A stretch of 64,000 bases of DNA from Planctomycetaceae bacterium (GCA_002723275.1 PBNZ01000029.1:62001-126000); one strand, 5' to 3'; shown: positions 28,436 through 38,503, numbered from the stretch's first letter. Program-made: numbers and translations. Notes: generated by a model from the sequence alone, not told the origin.

Positions 28436-29854
28436 ATGTCCGTTACGTCGGCTCGTCCTACCAACCTTGAACAACTCCGTGATACTGGCTGGCAGTCCAA
28501 GACCGTCAAGCGGGAGATCTACGACAACTTCATCGCACAGCTCGGTGACGGCGAAGAGCTATTTCCGGGTGTGATCGGCTACGAAGATACCGTGATTCCA
28601 GAGATTAATCTGGCATTGATTGCGGGCCACGACATCCTTTTCCTCGGCGAAAAAGGGCAGGCCAAAAGTCGGCTGATGCGGAATCTGATCCGTTTCTTGG
28701 ATGAGGAGATTCCCTATCTTGCAATTCCGAACACTCCCTTCCACGAAGACCCGCTCAACCCGATGAGTGAGGTTGCAAGGCAGTTTGTTGACAGGCATGC
28801 GGACCATGAGATCCCGATCGGCTGGTGGCCGCGTGAGCAACGTTATGCCGAGCGGCTCGCACCGGGCACCAAATTCGCGGACATCATCGGTGAAATCGAC
28901 CCCGCAAAACTTGCAGGCGGAGCCAGTATGTCGACGGAGCAAGCTCTGCACTTCGGCCTGATTCCACGCATGCACCGCGGCATCTTTGCGATCAACGAAC
29001 TCCCTGAACTCGATGAATTGGTGCAAGTCGGCCTGTTCAACATTCTGGAGGAACGGGATGTACAAATCCGGGGTTACCCCGTTCGCTTCGACATCGACGT
29101 GCTGATTTTATTCTCCGCAAATCCGTCGACCTACAACCGCAGCGGCAAGGTCATTCCTCAGCTTAAAGATCGCATCGGGTCCATCATCCATACGCACTAT
29201 CCACGCGAGCGTGATCTAGGGATCCAGATCATGCATCAAGAAGCCGAACTGGAACTGGGCGGCACGCACCCCGTCAGCATTCCGTACTTCATGAAGGAAG
29301 TCATCGAGCAGATCACGATTCAAGCGAGGAAATCGAAATACATCGACCAACAGTCTGGAGTCAGTGCAAGGTTTTCGATCGCTAACTTCCGGACGATGGT
29401 GGCCAGCGCCCGACAACGCGCCGTCATCCACCAGGAAAAACCCGCGGTTCCTCGCATCAGCGACCTGGGACATCTCTACTCGTCCGCTCTCGGCAAACTA
29501 GAGCTTGACTTAATGGGCAGTAGCCAGATGAGCGAGCGGCAGGTGCTTGATGCGGTCATCGCGGAGGCCATCCGAACGGTCTTCGATGAGTATGTCGACC
29601 GCCACGGTCTCGAAGAAATCGCCGATATTTTTGCCAAGGGAGTGAGTATCGAAGTCGGCGACATGCTGCCGTCGGCTCGCTATGCCGAGATGCTACAGCG
29701 AGTCCCGCCCGTCTGGGACAAAGCCTTTGAGGTCAACGCAGCAGAGGATGAAGCAGTGCGAGCCTCATGCGTTGAATTCGTGCTCGCTGGCTTATACGCA
29801 CACGATCGCATTTCTCGCGCGCAACACCACGGAAAGATTCGCTATGAAACCTGA
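28436..29854 (+). CDS. MoxR / magnesium-chelatase-like AAA+ ATPase
   Basis: 472 residues. Walker A is Gly-Glu-Lys-Gly-Gln-Ala-Lys-Ser-Arg at 71-79. The acidic Walker B-like segment is Phe-Ala-Ile-Asn-Glu-Leu-Pro-Glu-Leu near 185. [11 protein letters not shown] is a sensor-1 region and Arg-Ile-Gly is near 250. The protein has the layout of chelatase I-subunit / MoxR ATPases, which act as chaperones or metal-insertion motors with a VWA partner. GGGAG precedes the ATG by 9 nt. The VWA gene starts inside its last codons, an overlap of 11 nt, so the two products are almost certainly made together. Client protein unknown. Confidence 0.92.
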   Translation: MSVTSARPTNLEQLRDTGWQSKTVKREIYDNFIAQLGDGEELFPGVIGYEDTVIPEINLALIAGHDILFLGEKGQAKSRLMRNLIRFLDEEIPYLAIPNTPFHEDPLNPMSEVARQFVDRHADHEIPIGWWPREQRYAERLAPGTKFADIIGEIDPAKLAGGASMSTEQALHFGLIPRMHRGIFAINELPELDELVQVGLFNILEERDVQIRGYPVRFDIDVLILFSANPSTYNRSGKVIPQLKDRIGSIIHTHYPRERDLGIQIMHQEAELELGGTHPVSIPYFMKEVIEQITIQARKSKYIDQQSGVSARFSIANFRTMVASARQRAVIHQEKPAVPRISDLGHLYSSALGKLELDLMGSSQMSERQVLDAVIAEAIRTVFDEYVDRHGLEEIADIFAKGVSIEVGDMLPSARYAEMLQRVPPVWDKAFEVNAAEDEAVRASCVEFVLAGLYAHDRISRAQHHGKIRYET

Positions 29855-31547
29855 GCGCAAACCCGTGGGAGGCATCATCCACACGTACCAGAAATACGAT
29901 CCAAAACGTTTCCCCAGCCCTTCGCAACCACAACCAGACCTGGTCTCGCATGCGTTTGACCACTGGCTGATGTACGGTAGTCGGCGCGAGTTGACTCCGG
30001 AAGAATTGGCCCGAGCGGTCCGGATCGACCCCAGCCAGATTCAGGGATTGGGTCCCAGCATCGACGCCATCATCGCCATGCTGCTGGAACGCAAACGGAA
30101 GATTCTGGAAACCTACGAAACGGAAAGCGTCCAAAAGGAAGCCGTCCACAGCTTCATCGACCTAAGCAAAACCATCAAGCCACCGCGGCCGTTTCGCGAA
30201 AAGTATCATCGTGCCGTGCAAGACCGTCAAATCTATCAATTAGAACGACTCTGGTACTCCGTTGGCGACGACCAGTCGGTCTTTGCCAGGCAACTTATCC
30301 AACTACTGGAACAGCTCGGAGCGAAATTCGAAGTCGACGAGCTCGCCGCTCGCTACACCTTCACAGGCAAGACCTCACTCGACATTCCTCAAGCGATTGC
30401 GATCAAAGAAGAACTCACCAAAATCGACGAGTTACTGGAACAACTCGAGGAGGCCAGAAAGACCGCTCAAATACAATTGGTCGATTTAGATGCGTTGTCG
30501 GAATTCGCAGAGCCGGGCGATCTTGCCAACCTTCAGGCGCTGCAACAGATGGTCGAGGATTACACTCGAGAAATGGCTGAGCGACAGGGACTCGAGGAAA
30601 ACAAAGGTCGATTTCGCTTGACCCCGCAGGCCTACCGAATGTTTCAGGGACATCTGCTGGAACGCATTTTCAGCGATCTGCAGGCCTCAAAGACCGGACG
30701 ACATCAGGGCCCCATCGATGGGGAGGGAGCGGTCGAGATCCCGGCGACCAAGCCGTACGAATTCGGAGATTCACTGGCAAATATCGATATTCCTCAAACT
30801 TTGATCAACGCGATGCTGCGAAATGGGACGCAGCTGCCAATCCAGCTTCACTCTGACGATATTGAGGTCCATCGAACTCGAAACACGCCGAAATGCGCGA
30901 CGATTGTCATCATGGACATGAGTGGGTCGATGCGATACGAAGGGCAATACATCAATGTCAAGCGGATGGCGCTTGCCTTAGATGGGCTTATCCGACGTGA
31001 ATACCCCGGGGATTATTTGCAGTTTATTGAAATGTACACTTTCGCGAAAGCACGAACGGCGGCTGAAATCATCGACTTAATGCCGAAACCCGTTACGATT
31101 CACGATCCCATCGTACAACTCCGGGCGGACATGAGTCGCGATGACCTGACTGAATCAATGGTCCACCCACATTTCACGAACATCCAGCACAGCCTCCAGT
31201 TAGCTCGTCGATTACTGGCCACGCAAGACACTCCCAACCGCCAAATCATCCTGATCACGGACGGATTGCCGACGGCCCATTTTGAAGACGAGTGGCTGTA
31301 CATGCTTTATCCACCTGATCCTCGCACCGAAGCAGCCACGATGCGTGAGGGACAACTCTGCCTACGGGAAGAGATCACGATCAATATGTTTTTGATCCCA
31401 AGTTGGTCTCAATCCGAAGAGGATATTCGATTCGCCCATCGTCTTGCCGAGGGCACGCAAGGACGTGTCTTCTTCACCGCAGGTCGTGACCTGGACCGTT
31501 TCGTCCTCTGGGATTACGTGCAACGCAAGAGAGAGATCATCGGTTAG
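29844..31547 (+). CDS. VWA-domain protein, partner of the AAA+ ATPase
   Basis: 567 residues from ATG 29844; GGAAAG lies upstream and the long open frame before it is a shadow of the ATPase gene. The N-terminal 330 residues are helical and charged, with a probable coiled coil around 175-250. The VWA domain begins near 350 with an intact MIDAS: Asp358, Ser360, Ser362 in Asp-Met-Ser-Gly-Ser. A conserved Thr in the MIDAS-like Asp-Asp-Leu-Thr-Glu follows, and Leu-Ile-Thr-Asp-Gly-Leu-Pro-Thr near 470. It should bind Mg2+ and a client. By analogy with MoxR/VWA and chelatase I/D pairs it works as adaptor for the ATPase; the client is not known. Confidence 0.92.
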   Translation: MKPERKPVGGIIHTYQKYDPKRFPSPSQPQPDLVSHAFDHWLMYGSRRELTPEELARAVRIDPSQIQGLGPSIDAIIAMLLERKRKILETYETESVQKEAVHSFIDLSKTIKPPRPFREKYHRAVQDRQIYQLERLWYSVGDDQSVFARQLIQLLEQLGAKFEVDELAARYTFTGKTSLDIPQAIAIKEELTKIDELLEQLEEARKTAQIQLVDLDALSEFAEPGDLANLQALQQMVEDYTREMAERQGLEENKGRFRLTPQAYRMFQGHLLERIFSDLQASKTGRHQGPIDGEGAVEIPATKPYEFGDSLANIDIPQTLINAMLRNGTQLPIQLHSDDIEVHRTRNTPKCATIVIMDMSGSMRYEGQYINVKRMALALDGLIRREYPGDYLQFIEMYTFAKARTAAEIIDLMPKPVTIHDPIVQLRADMSRDDLTESMVHPHFTNIQHSLQLARRLLATQDTPNRQIILITDGLPTAHFEDEWLYMLYPPDPRTEAATMREGQLCLREEITINMFLIPSWSQSEEDIRFAHRLAEGTQGRVFFTAGRDLDRFVLWDYVQRKREIIG

Positions 31548-31739
31548 GCGTTCCACGCAATTTCTTCTCATCGATCACTCGCGCCTCATCATTGCCGTTG
31601 ACTGTCGAACTTCGACGCGCCAGAAAATAGCTTTTGATCATTGCCTCGCGCAAAAGATAGCGTTAGTATTGTGTCGTGATCTTCACAAACAACTTCATGA
31701 CGTTGAGTCAACACCACAAACCTTGCCGAACAAGTTGCA

Positions 31740-32267
31740 ATGAGAAGCTCGAGAGTCGATGAGCGATTCGAACGCTTCATCGAGTCACCAGATCGGCATG
31801 GCTATCTGCTTGTTCGAGAGCAAATCCTTGAGCATCCGTCTTACGATCCGTACTCGGATGATCTACGATCGCTCGAGTCAGCCTTTGATCAAAACGACTA
31901 TGCTCAGGTATTGAAAATTGGGGCCGAAATCGAATCGGTATGGCAATTAAGTCCGCGTTTTCACTATCTTGTTGGCGTCTCCGCCCTTGAGAGCGGTCAT
32001 CGGGCCAAGGCCGACGAGGCGAGGAAACTGAGTCACTCCTGCATTGCAGGGCTTTTGGAAACGGGTAACGGCTCGAATCGGTCTCCCTTCCTCATCACCT
32101 ATTTCATCGACGAATATGACATCGCGGCTCATCGGGATATTGAAATCAGACAACAGCAACTGATTGAATGCGACGGTCGCCAGCTGGATGTTTTACGAGA
32201 CATCGAAGGACGTGAGCACTGGTTCGATGTGACCGACTTACTGGCCGTTGCTCGCCCCCAGCCTTGA
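31740..32267 (+). CDS. Hypothetical cytoplasmic protein
   Basis: 175 residues, no family recognised with confidence. The sequence is helical and lacks a signal or membrane segment. The middle part (about 45-100) reads like a TPR-type helical pair (Leu-Glu-Ser-Ala-Phe-Asp...Phe-His-Tyr-Leu-Val-Gly-Val-Ser-Ala-Leu-Glu-Ser-Gly). The C-terminal half looks like a small alpha/beta unit (Tyr-Asp-Ile-Ala-Ala...Phe-Asp-Val-Thr). It lies 192 nt after the VWA gene and has only a weak ribosome-binding site. Its stop abuts the stop of the next, convergent gene within 1 nt. The intervening 192 nt hold nothing I recognise. Confidence 0.6.
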   Translation: MRSSRVDERFERFIESPDRHGYLLVREQILEHPSYDPYSDDLRSLESAFDQNDYAQVLKIGAEIESVWQLSPRFHYLVGVSALESGHRAKADEARKLSHSCIAGLLETGNGSNRSPFLITYFIDEYDIAAHRDIEIRQQQLIECDGRQLDVLRDIEGREHWFDVTDLLAVARPQP

Positions 32268-32268
32268 C

Positions 32269-33057
32269 CTATGGCTGGGGCTCAAAAGCGACATCCCATG
32301 TCTCACCCGGGGTAACGGTAATCTTTTGCCATCGGTACTCATTGTTTTCGAGCAACCCCATTGCATCACTGAAATACCGACCAATCTGAGCAAGATCGCG
32401 TTTATTCCAGGGTTTATTCCAGGGAACGTCACGAAGCTCACGCGCTCGGCGAGGCAACACTAATACAAAGAACTCACCGGCCTCGTGAACCCGTAAACCA
32501 TAACGACCTTGATCGTCGGTCCGAGCAGAAGCGCCTCCGAGCAATCGCAGACCGGACAAGGATGGATGATCCGCTGGTGGCAAGTCGTCCTTGGGTCGTA
32601 GCCCGACAATCTCCATACGTTGCTCGGGGCGCCGTTCCGCAGGCAAAAAGATTACAACGGCATTTGCCAAGGCAACCTCTTCACCGTCTGCATTGATCGA
32701 TGTCACCCGACCACGAATCTCACATGGCCCCTGGGGTAACTGCCCGGGCGAATTCGAACTAGAGTAGATGCCTCCAAACCCTGCCCCCAGCACAAAGCCG
32801 CCCAGGGCGACTGCGCCCAACAAACAGGCTTGCAGGGAGAGTACAGAACGTGGAATTCGGACATACCTTCGATCACTCTCCGCAGCATTCGGAATCGTGT
32901 CTGGCGATTGCTCAGGCAGAGCAGGGGGGAGGATCGGTTGATGAGAGACAGTCCCCCGCTGAATCGCAGCACCGCAACTCGGACATGCGACAGGCAAGTC
33001 GCCAACACTCCCAACGTCAATCGCCTGATGGCATTCGGGGCAAACGTATTGATTCAT
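32269..33057 (-). CDS. Zinc-ribbon, single-TM protein with carboxypeptidase-regulatory-like domain
   Basis: 262 residues from ATG 33057 (a GTG at 33072 is possible; neither has a clear ribosome-binding site). An N-terminal zinc ribbon (C-x2-C near residue 7 and C-x2-C near 26) is cytoplasmic. A transmembrane helix lies at about 79-100. The outer part begins Gly-Arg-Val-Thr-Ser and has Ala-Arg-Thr-Asp-Asp-Gln-Gly-Arg-Tyr near 185-195, the pattern of CarboxypepD_reg / Gly-rich transthyretin-like domains common in planctomycete secreted proteins. A 12-nt exact tandem repeat at 32401-32424 duplicates a four-residue unit of Lys, Pro, Trp and Asn near residue 214. Function unknown. Confidence 0.75.
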   Translation of the reverse strand: MNQYVCPECHQAIDVGSVGDLPVACPSCGAAIQRGTVSHQPILPPALPEQSPDTIPNAAESDRRYVRIPRSVLSLQACLLGAVALGGFVLGAGFGGIYSSSNSPGQLPQGPCEIRGRVTSINADGEEVALANAVVIFLPAERRPEQRMEIVGLRPKDDLPPADHPSLSGLRLLGGASARTDDQGRYGLRVHEAGEFFVLVLPRRARELRDVPWNKPWNKRDLAQIGRYFSDAMGLLENNEYRWQKITVTPGETWDVAFEPQP

Positions 33058-33105
33058 GGGTGACGCGGTCACAGAGATGCATTAGGAAAAACAACGAATG
33101 CGAAC

Positions 33106-33360
33106 TCACTCGAGCTCGTCATCCCTATTCCCACCATACCTGTTTCTGGCAACATAGTCGAAGCCGAGGACGACGAGCAGCGCAATGGCATCCATCACGA
33201 GCAGCACGAGACAGGCTGCAGCCAACCACCAAAAGACCGTTCCCCCGTTCTTGTCGTCAGCGGTTACCGATACCGCATACCCCCCCATAAACACAGCAAA
33301 CGCCAACACCAGGGACGGCAGAGCAATTACCAATAGCTGCGCAATCTTAGGACCAACCAC
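33106..33360 (-). CDS. Small membrane protein
   Basis: 84 residues starting with GTG. Two hydrophobic helices lie at about 6-30 and 42-68, joined by a short polar loop. The tail is charged (Arg-Asn-Arg-Tyr-Gly-Gly-Asn-Arg-Asp-Asp-Glu-Leu-Glu). It lies 48 nt before the zinc-ribbon gene on the same strand and is probably cotranscribed with it. No family recognised. The ribosome-binding site is weak. The regular helix pattern and tail favour a real gene. Confidence 0.6.
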   Translation of the reverse strand: MVGPKIAQLLVIALPSLVLAFAVFMGGYAVSVTADDKNGGTVFWWLAAACLVLLVMDAIALLVVLGFDYVARNRYGGNRDDELE

Positions 33361-33601
33361 ACGATCAACTCACAAACGGACTAAGCGGAACGACCCGATT
33401 TTGCGTCCCCCTTCAACAGCTGTCAATGGTCATCGAAACTCCCAAACTCGAGTGAAAACCGAGGGATTCGGTTGACTTTATGAACCATCGAGCGGCAAAA
33501 TGGAGGTAAGGGGCGGCTTCAACCACATTCCCGATTCGAGGTGAATCGTTCGGAAGTCGGCTGAGGCGATACAGGGAACAGCATCCTAGGGAGCGGCATT
33601 T

Positions 33602-36022
33602 ATGGCGATTGCTCTGCTCAGGCCGTTTGATCGAGCGCTGGTGCGCTCACAATTCTTATCATTTTATCTGGCGTTCGCGTTTCTGGCGACGGTATCGGGC
33701 CTTCAACAGGCGACCGATGCTGCCGAATTAATGACGCGTAGCGGGATGATTCTGGATGGTCGCCTTGGTTCTTTGTCGACGGTCTCCGAAAATCCATTTG
33801 CCCCGAAAAATCCGGCGGGAGGTGTCGACGTCAAGCAGATCGTGCTGCTGGATGACGGGCTGCGGAGAACCTATCTGTCGTGGCATCAAGTTCAAGACGG
33901 ATCGTTGCGTGAAAGCGACGCCACCGCCAACGAACGAATTCGCATCAACCAGAATGTCGCCAAGGGTCGCCGTCGAGTTGGCAGCATTCGCTCGATCCTG
34001 GGAGCAACTCCATTCGATTCGTTCGGTCATCGTACCTTTTCGGTCCAGACTCCGAGGGGCCGCGTTGACATCGTCCAGGGAATCACTGAAATCACACCAC
34101 TCTATACGCGCCTTGAAGGGCTCACAGGTACGCCCGCAGTTCAATGGGATTCCAGAATCGCGACAAGTTCAATTCCCCGCGAAACATTAAGTCAATTACT
34201 TCGCAGGGCAGCCCCATCCGATGCGGAAGGCAGGCTCCAGATTGTGCGATTGCTATTCAGCTCTGAGCGTTACAACGACGCTCGCCTCGAGCTAGAGCAA
34301 GCGATGCAAGAGTTCCCGGAACTCGCCGAATTCGAGGAACTCCTCACGCAACTACGTCAAATGAGCGCTCAGCGACTCGTGGATGAGATTGAACTACGGA
34401 AGGCGTCGGGCCAGCACGATCGGGTCCAGGCGATCCTTGCCAATTTCCCAAGTGACCAGATTGCTACTCAGGTATTGCAGCAGGTCGATCAACTGCAAAC
34501 CGAATACCGAGAGGCAACCGCAAACATTCAGGGAATTAACCAAGCAGCACGAAGCCTCATCTCGGCCACTCAAAATCCTCGCTGGCGTGGCCAGTTGGAG
34601 TCAGTTCGCGATGAAATCGCCCAGGAACTGAACCTTCACGGCTTAAATCGATTCGTCGATTACAAACGATTTGCCAACGACTCGGACATGCCTTCCGAAA
34701 ACAAATTGGCCTTACTGGTGAGCGGCTGGGTCGTAGGCGCAGGCTCCGCATCTCAAAACCTATCGGAGGCGTTAAGCCTCGTAAGAAGCCGTGATCTCGT
34801 CACGGACTATCTGAACTCACAGACACCAGCAGCCCGAGTATCGATCCTTGAGCGATTAGCCCAAGAAGAAGGAGGCACGCCCAACCGTGTCGCCGAAATC
34901 CTGGAACAGCTCAAGCCACCGAAAGCAACCTTGCCGCAGGAAGGGCAGCCGCCTGGATTTTTCCAATTACAGACGGCTGGTAAGAATCCCGTCTCCTACG
35001 CAGTCCAACTGCCGAATCAATATGACCCCTACCGACGTTATCCAGTGATTGTGACGCTAAACGGTGCTGGACGGACACCAAGTCAACAGATTGATTGGTG
35101 GGCAGGTGTGTATCACGAAGGGGAGGGCATGCGTCTCGGCCAGGCTTCACGACATGGCTACATCGTCATCGCTCCGCACTGGGCGTCGCTGAATCAAATT
35201 CGATATGACTACAATCCTCGCGCTCACGTAGCCGTGCTGGCCACTCTTCGGGATGCATTCCGACGTTTCTCCATCGACAGTGATCGCATCTTTTTGAGCG
35301 GGCATTCGATGGGTGGAGATGCGGCCTGGGATATTGGTCTGTCTCATCCCGATCTCTGGGCAGGCGTCATGCCGATTGTGGCTGTCGCAGACCATGGTCC
35401 GAACGCCCCCAAATACGTCTCACGTTACTGGCCGAACGCTGAGTACGTCCCACTCTACTTCGTCGCCGGCGAATTAGATGGCGACAAAATGGCGATGAAT
35501 GGACGTGATCTCGATCGGTACATGACACGTCCTGGCTTCGACATGCTCTTAGTCGAATATATCGGACGTGGACATGAGCACTTCTACGACGAGATTCATC
35601 GACTCTTCGAATGGATGAAACTGCACCGTCGCGATTTTTACCGTCGTGAATTCGAGTGCGTTTCGATGCGTGAGAGCGACAGCTTCTTCTGGTGTCTGGA
35701 AATGTCTCAATTCCCCAAAAACTCAGTTGCCTCACACCTGGAGTGGCCGGTTGATCGCGGTACGCGACCGACAGAAATCAGCTTTAAGATCGACGCCAAT
35801 GGAGATATTCGAGTTCGAACCGGAGCACAGACAGCCACTCTTTGGTTAGCTCCGGAATGGAACAATCTCACGGAAGACTTGACCGTCTACATCAATGGAC
35901 GATCGCGAAAACATTCCCTATCGCCTGATCTCGAAACGATGCTCGAAGACGCCAGAACTCGTTGCGATCGGCAACACCCTTTTTGGGGCAAGCTAGAACT
36001 CGAAACAAACCGGCGTGGCTGA
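33602..36022 (+). CDS. Large secreted alpha/beta hydrolase with helical N-terminal region
   Basis: 806 residues with a signal peptide ending near Ala-Thr-Asp-Ala-Ala. Residues about 30-170 form a beta-rich domain. A TPR-like helical region (about 190-460) follows. The C-terminal catalytic domain has Tyr-Pro-Val-Ile-Val-Thr-Leu-Asn-Gly-Ala-Gly near 480 (oxyanion region), and the nucleophile elbow Gly-His-Ser-Met-Gly-Gly with Ser569. A His in Gly-Arg-Gly-His-Glu-His-Phe near 660 is the probable catalytic His. It is therefore a serine hydrolase (peptidase or esterase, phospholipase/feruloyl-esterase-like) acting outside the cytoplasm. GGGAG lies 8 nt before the ATG. The substrate cannot be read from the sequence. 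Confidence 0.85.
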   Translation: MAIALLRPFDRALVRSQFLSFYLAFAFLATVSGLQQATDAAELMTRSGMILDGRLGSLSTVSENPFAPKNPAGGVDVKQIVLLDDGLRRTYLSWHQVQDGSLRESDATANERIRINQNVAKGRRRVGSIRSILGATPFDSFGHRTFSVQTPRGRVDIVQGITEITPLYTRLEGLTGTPAVQWDSRIATSSIPRETLSQLLRRAAPSDAEGRLQIVRLLFSSERYNDARLELEQAMQEFPELAEFEELLTQLRQMSAQRLVDEIELRKASGQHDRVQAILANFPSDQIATQVLQQVDQLQTEYREATANIQGINQAARSLISATQNPRWRGQLESVRDEIAQELNLHGLNRFVDYKRFANDSDMPSENKLALLVSGWVVGAGSASQNLSEALSLVRSRDLVTDYLNSQTPAARVSILERLAQEEGGTPNRVAEILEQLKPPKATLPQEGQPPGFFQLQTAGKNPVSYAVQLPNQYDPYRRYPVIVTLNGAGRTPSQQIDWWAGVYHEGEGMRLGQASRHGYIVIAPHWASLNQIRYDYNPRAHVAVLATLRDAFRRFSIDSDRIFLSGHSMGGDAAWDIGLSHPDLWAGVMPIVAVADHGPNAPKYVSRYWPNAEYVPLYFVAGELDGDKMAMNGRDLDRYMTRPGFDMLLVEYIGRGHEHFYDEIHRLFEWMKLHRRDFYRREFECVSMRESDSFFWCLEMSQFPKNSVASHLEWPVDRGTRPTEISFKIDANGDIRVRTGAQTATLWLAPEWNNLTEDLTVYINGRSRKHSLSPDLETMLEDARTRCDRQHPFWGKLELETNRRG

Positions 36023-36026
36023 ATCG

Positions 36027-36224
36027 CTAGAAGTCGCGCGATTCAGCAAGGTCCGCACGCATTGATGACGGTGTCTCAAAGTCCGACCAACGATCCACCA
36101 GTGTCTCCAGGTCGCTGTCAATCTCCGCATTGAATTGCAGAAATGATTCGAGGTCGACGATAACTCGACTGCCACCAGCGCCCTTGGCCAAAACCAGCAT
36201 GAGTGATTCGGGTGTGTCGTGCAT
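36027..36224 (-). CDS. Small hypothetical protein with strong ribosome-binding site
   Basis: 65 residues from ATG 36224, preceded by a perfect AGGAGG 9 nt upstream. The longer open frame (to 36254) would put this site inside the gene. The protein has a hydrophobic N-terminal half (Glu-Ser-Leu-Met-Leu-Val-Leu-Ala-Lys-Gly) and an acidic C-terminal half (Asp-Leu-Glu-Thr-Leu-Val-Asp-Arg-Trp-Ser-Asp-Phe). There is no signal peptide. No family recognised. It is convergent with the large hydrolase (4 nt between stops) and reads out of the long non-coding region. Confidence 0.65.
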   Translation of the reverse strand: MHDTPESLMLVLAKGAGGSRVIVDLESFLQFNAEIDSDLETLVDRWSDFETPSSMRADLAESRDF

Positions 36225-37394
36225 AAATATTTGCCTCCTAAAATGCTGTACCATCCGCAGCGGGCAATATCGACGTATCCCTCGTACGAAACCTGATCTC
36301 CCACTTTCTTCTGTTGGTTTCGCATCCCGCGAATCTTCCGTTCACGTCAGACAGCGAGGCGACCCTGAGTTGCCTCACCTCCAAAGTGTCAGTTCCCTAA
36401 TCCGCGGTTGATGGAACCCTTTAGTCTAGTCATACGCGACAAATCCGATGCGTGTTCCGTCAGTCCGACAACCAAAAAAGAAAAAAGAAATCTATTCCGA
36501 ATCCGCTTTACTCTCGCAACATTTGAATTCCGTGAGAGTTACGTATCCCACTCAACCAGCAGCTAGCCACTTTGAAAGAGTCGAAAAAGAGAGTTTCGGT
36601 TCACGGAGAAATCAAACTTCTCCCGGATCCCGATTTAGCTCGCTGCGGACGGTGAATTTGGAACGGGCCCGAGAGACGCATGCATCGCAAGCAGGCCTTG
36701 CTACCCATGGGATTCTGGTCCAAGCTTATCCCCGATTTAGCGATAAAACTCTTGCAGGCATGCAAGAGTGCCTGCGGAGGCTGACATTGTGACCCAAGCA
36801 GGGATTTCCTATACTCCCAACCGCATTGAGTTGATCAGCTGTGCTTTCCGCGCGAGATATAACGCTTCCCCGGACCGAACCGGTCAAGGCTGACTCGCGT
36901 AAAGATGACGCACCACGTCAACTCCCGATTTGGGATCAGGCCTATTTTAGCGGCTGAAAAGGAGTGGATCAGCCTGTAAAGGGTCGGTAATCCAAGCGTT
37001 TTCACAAACCAACATGGAGGTTATTTCGCTTTCGACACTGCGATCCCGCAAAGTTGCTACAGTTGCGGAGACGTGTGATAACCGTACCAGGAGGTCGAGA
37101 GAAAGTTTTCTCGATGGAAATTGGCGAGACCGCCGATACCGTAGTCTACTTACCTCTGGTCCTCGCGATTGTCACATCTGACGCACGGAACGCTTCTCTT
37201 TGACACGGACCGCGACCCGACTCGAGAGCGAATATCAGGCTCTGAGATCGATGCTCTTATTCATCTGCGATGATGAACGATAGCAAGACTTCGGAAAAAC
37301 TACGGTAGATTCGCAGCCGATCGGCAAGTAGGATCTGATTGGCGCCAGTCAAATATCAAACACCAGATTCATAGCAATTTGGGGGAGAAGCGCA
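36225..37394. other. Long non-coding region before flgM
   Basis: 1170 nt with no convincing gene on either strand; the 114-codon open frame at 36448-36792 lacks a ribosome-binding site and has a random composition. Structure is visible. There is a perfect 9-bp hairpin at 36748-36769 with a GGCA loop. A competing inverted repeat at 36754-36774 has arms GCAGGCA and TGCCTGC. An 11-nt direct repeat CCCGATTTAGC occurs at 36629 and 36731. A hairpin lies at 37095-37114, and a GACCG/CGGTC dyad near 36875. I do not recognise RNase P RNA, SRP RNA, tmRNA or a tRNA. Confidence 0.6.
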
Positions 37395-37673
37395 ATGGAG
37401 ATTTACGGCCCTGGTCACATCGATGGACCTCAATCCATCAAGGCACCACACCGGGTTAGGGCAGCTGAGCCGAACACGACCACTGACGATGTTCAAAATC
37501 TGGATCAGGTGGATATTTCAGCGGAAGCTGATTTGGTAAGCCAAGTGAACAACATCGCTGACGTTCGTGCGGATCGAATTGCTGAAATTCGAGCTGAAAT
37601 CGAGGCTGGCACCTATGAAACGGATGAAAAGCTGGACGTTGCCGTCGGCAAACTTCTTGACGAAATCGGCTAG
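37395..37673 (+). CDS. flgM: FlgM-like anti-sigma-28 factor
   Basis: 92 residues. FlgM holds the flagellar sigma factor FliA inactive until the hook-basal body is complete and is then exported. The C-terminal half carries the family pattern: Asp-Gln-Val-Asp-Ile-Ser-Ala-Glu-Ala-Asp near residue 37, then Val-Arg-Ala-Asp-Arg-Ile-Ala-Glu-Ile-Arg-Ala-Glu-Ile-Glu-Ala-Gly-Thr-Tyr near 60-77. It ends in the sigma-binding helix (Lys-Leu-Asp-Val-Ala-Val-Gly-Lys-Leu-Leu). The N-terminus (Ile-Tyr-Gly-Pro-Gly-His-Ile-Asp-Gly-Pro-Gln) is of the planctomycete type and disordered. GGGGGAG lies 6 nt before the ATG. No other flagellar gene is present in the window. Confidence 0.85.
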   Translation: MEIYGPGHIDGPQSIKAPHRVRAAEPNTTTDDVQNLDQVDISAEADLVSQVNNIADVRADRIAEIRAEIEAGTYETDEKLDVAVGKLLDEIG

Positions 37674-37904
37674 ATTTTCGGAATTTAGCACCATTTGGCA
37701 AGGACGCTCGGTCGCCAGGGACGGCTCTAGACTGTTATTGAGCCTCTTAGGCGAAAGCCGAAATTGAAGCTCATCTCTTGATGACTTCCGCTGCAGAACT
37801 AGAATTTGAGCAGGACACATACGGACCGCATCAGCTCGCTTTGTGCTGGGTTGGCGGATTCACCGGATCTAGTGTCCGTTCGTTTTGCCGAAGTGAGCGT
37901 CGTT

Positions 37905-38402
37905 ATGTCGAATTATTCGCTGGGAACTGTCGAAGTCTCTCTTACCCCGATGCAACGCTTTGAGGAATTCCTGCAAAGCAAGGGGAAGCGAATTACTCAG
38001 CAACGTCGGATTCTGATCGACCACGTGTTCAAGCGTCATGAGCACTTTGATGCTGAAGATCTGATTGACGAGCTTTCCCGGACAAACAGTGGCCAGCGCG
38101 TGAGTCGCCCCACGGTTTACCGGACTCTGCGCGAACTGGTCGACGCTGGCCTTCTCAAGCAGATGGAATTGGGCGGTCGCTCAGTTTACGAGCATGATTA
38201 CGGGTACCCTCAGCATGATCACCTGCACTGCCAGAAATGCAACAAACTAATCGAGTTTCGCAGTGACGAGTTTCTTGAACTGCGTCAAAAAGTGGCAGGC
38301 GAGCATGGTTTTCGCGTCACGGGCCATCGGCTGATCATCTCTGGACTCTGTCAGGATTGCAGCAAAGTCCGCCGTCGAAAGCGGCCTCAAGATCTGATTT
38401 AG
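37905..38402 (+). CDS. fur: Fur-family transcriptional regulator
   Basis: 165 residues from ATG 37905, fitting the family; upstream in-frame codons are not Fur-like. The N-terminal winged helix contains Arg-Ile-Thr-Gln-Gln-Arg-Arg and the recognition helix Val-Ser-Arg-Pro-Thr-Val-Tyr-Arg-Thr-Leu (about 70-79). The metal-sensing part has Glu-His-Asp-Tyr-Gly-Tyr-Pro-Gln-His-Asp-His-Leu-His-Cys-x2-Cys and a second C-x2-C near 150, so a structural zinc and a regulatory site are both present. Iron (Fur) fits best, but PerR or Zur cannot be excluded by eye. It represses target genes when metal is bound. No obvious Fur box was found beside it. Confidence 0.9.
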   Translation: MSNYSLGTVEVSLTPMQRFEEFLQSKGKRITQQRRILIDHVFKRHEHFDAEDLIDELSRTNSGQRVSRPTVYRTLRELVDAGLLKQMELGGRSVYEHDYGYPQHDHLHCQKCNKLIEFRSDEFLELRQKVAGEHGFRVTGHRLIISGLCQDCSKVRRRKRPQDLI

Positions 38403-38503
38403 CCGTCCAGGGCCCTCTTTTCGCGACAACTCACGTTTACCCATCTCACCCAGCGGCATTAGAATTCGATCACGCCAAGAAACCTGCCTGGCGGGAGGAA
38501 TGC

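Noticed and set aside
36448-36792. 114-codon open frame in the non-coding region
   Set aside because: No ribosome-binding site, no recognisable domain, and a composition like random sequence.
37101-37139. Possible sigma-28 promoter (AAAGTTT-like and GCCGATAC elements) upstream of flgM
   Set aside because: The two elements are about 22 nt apart; the sigma-28 consensus needs about 11, and the first lies within a hairpin.
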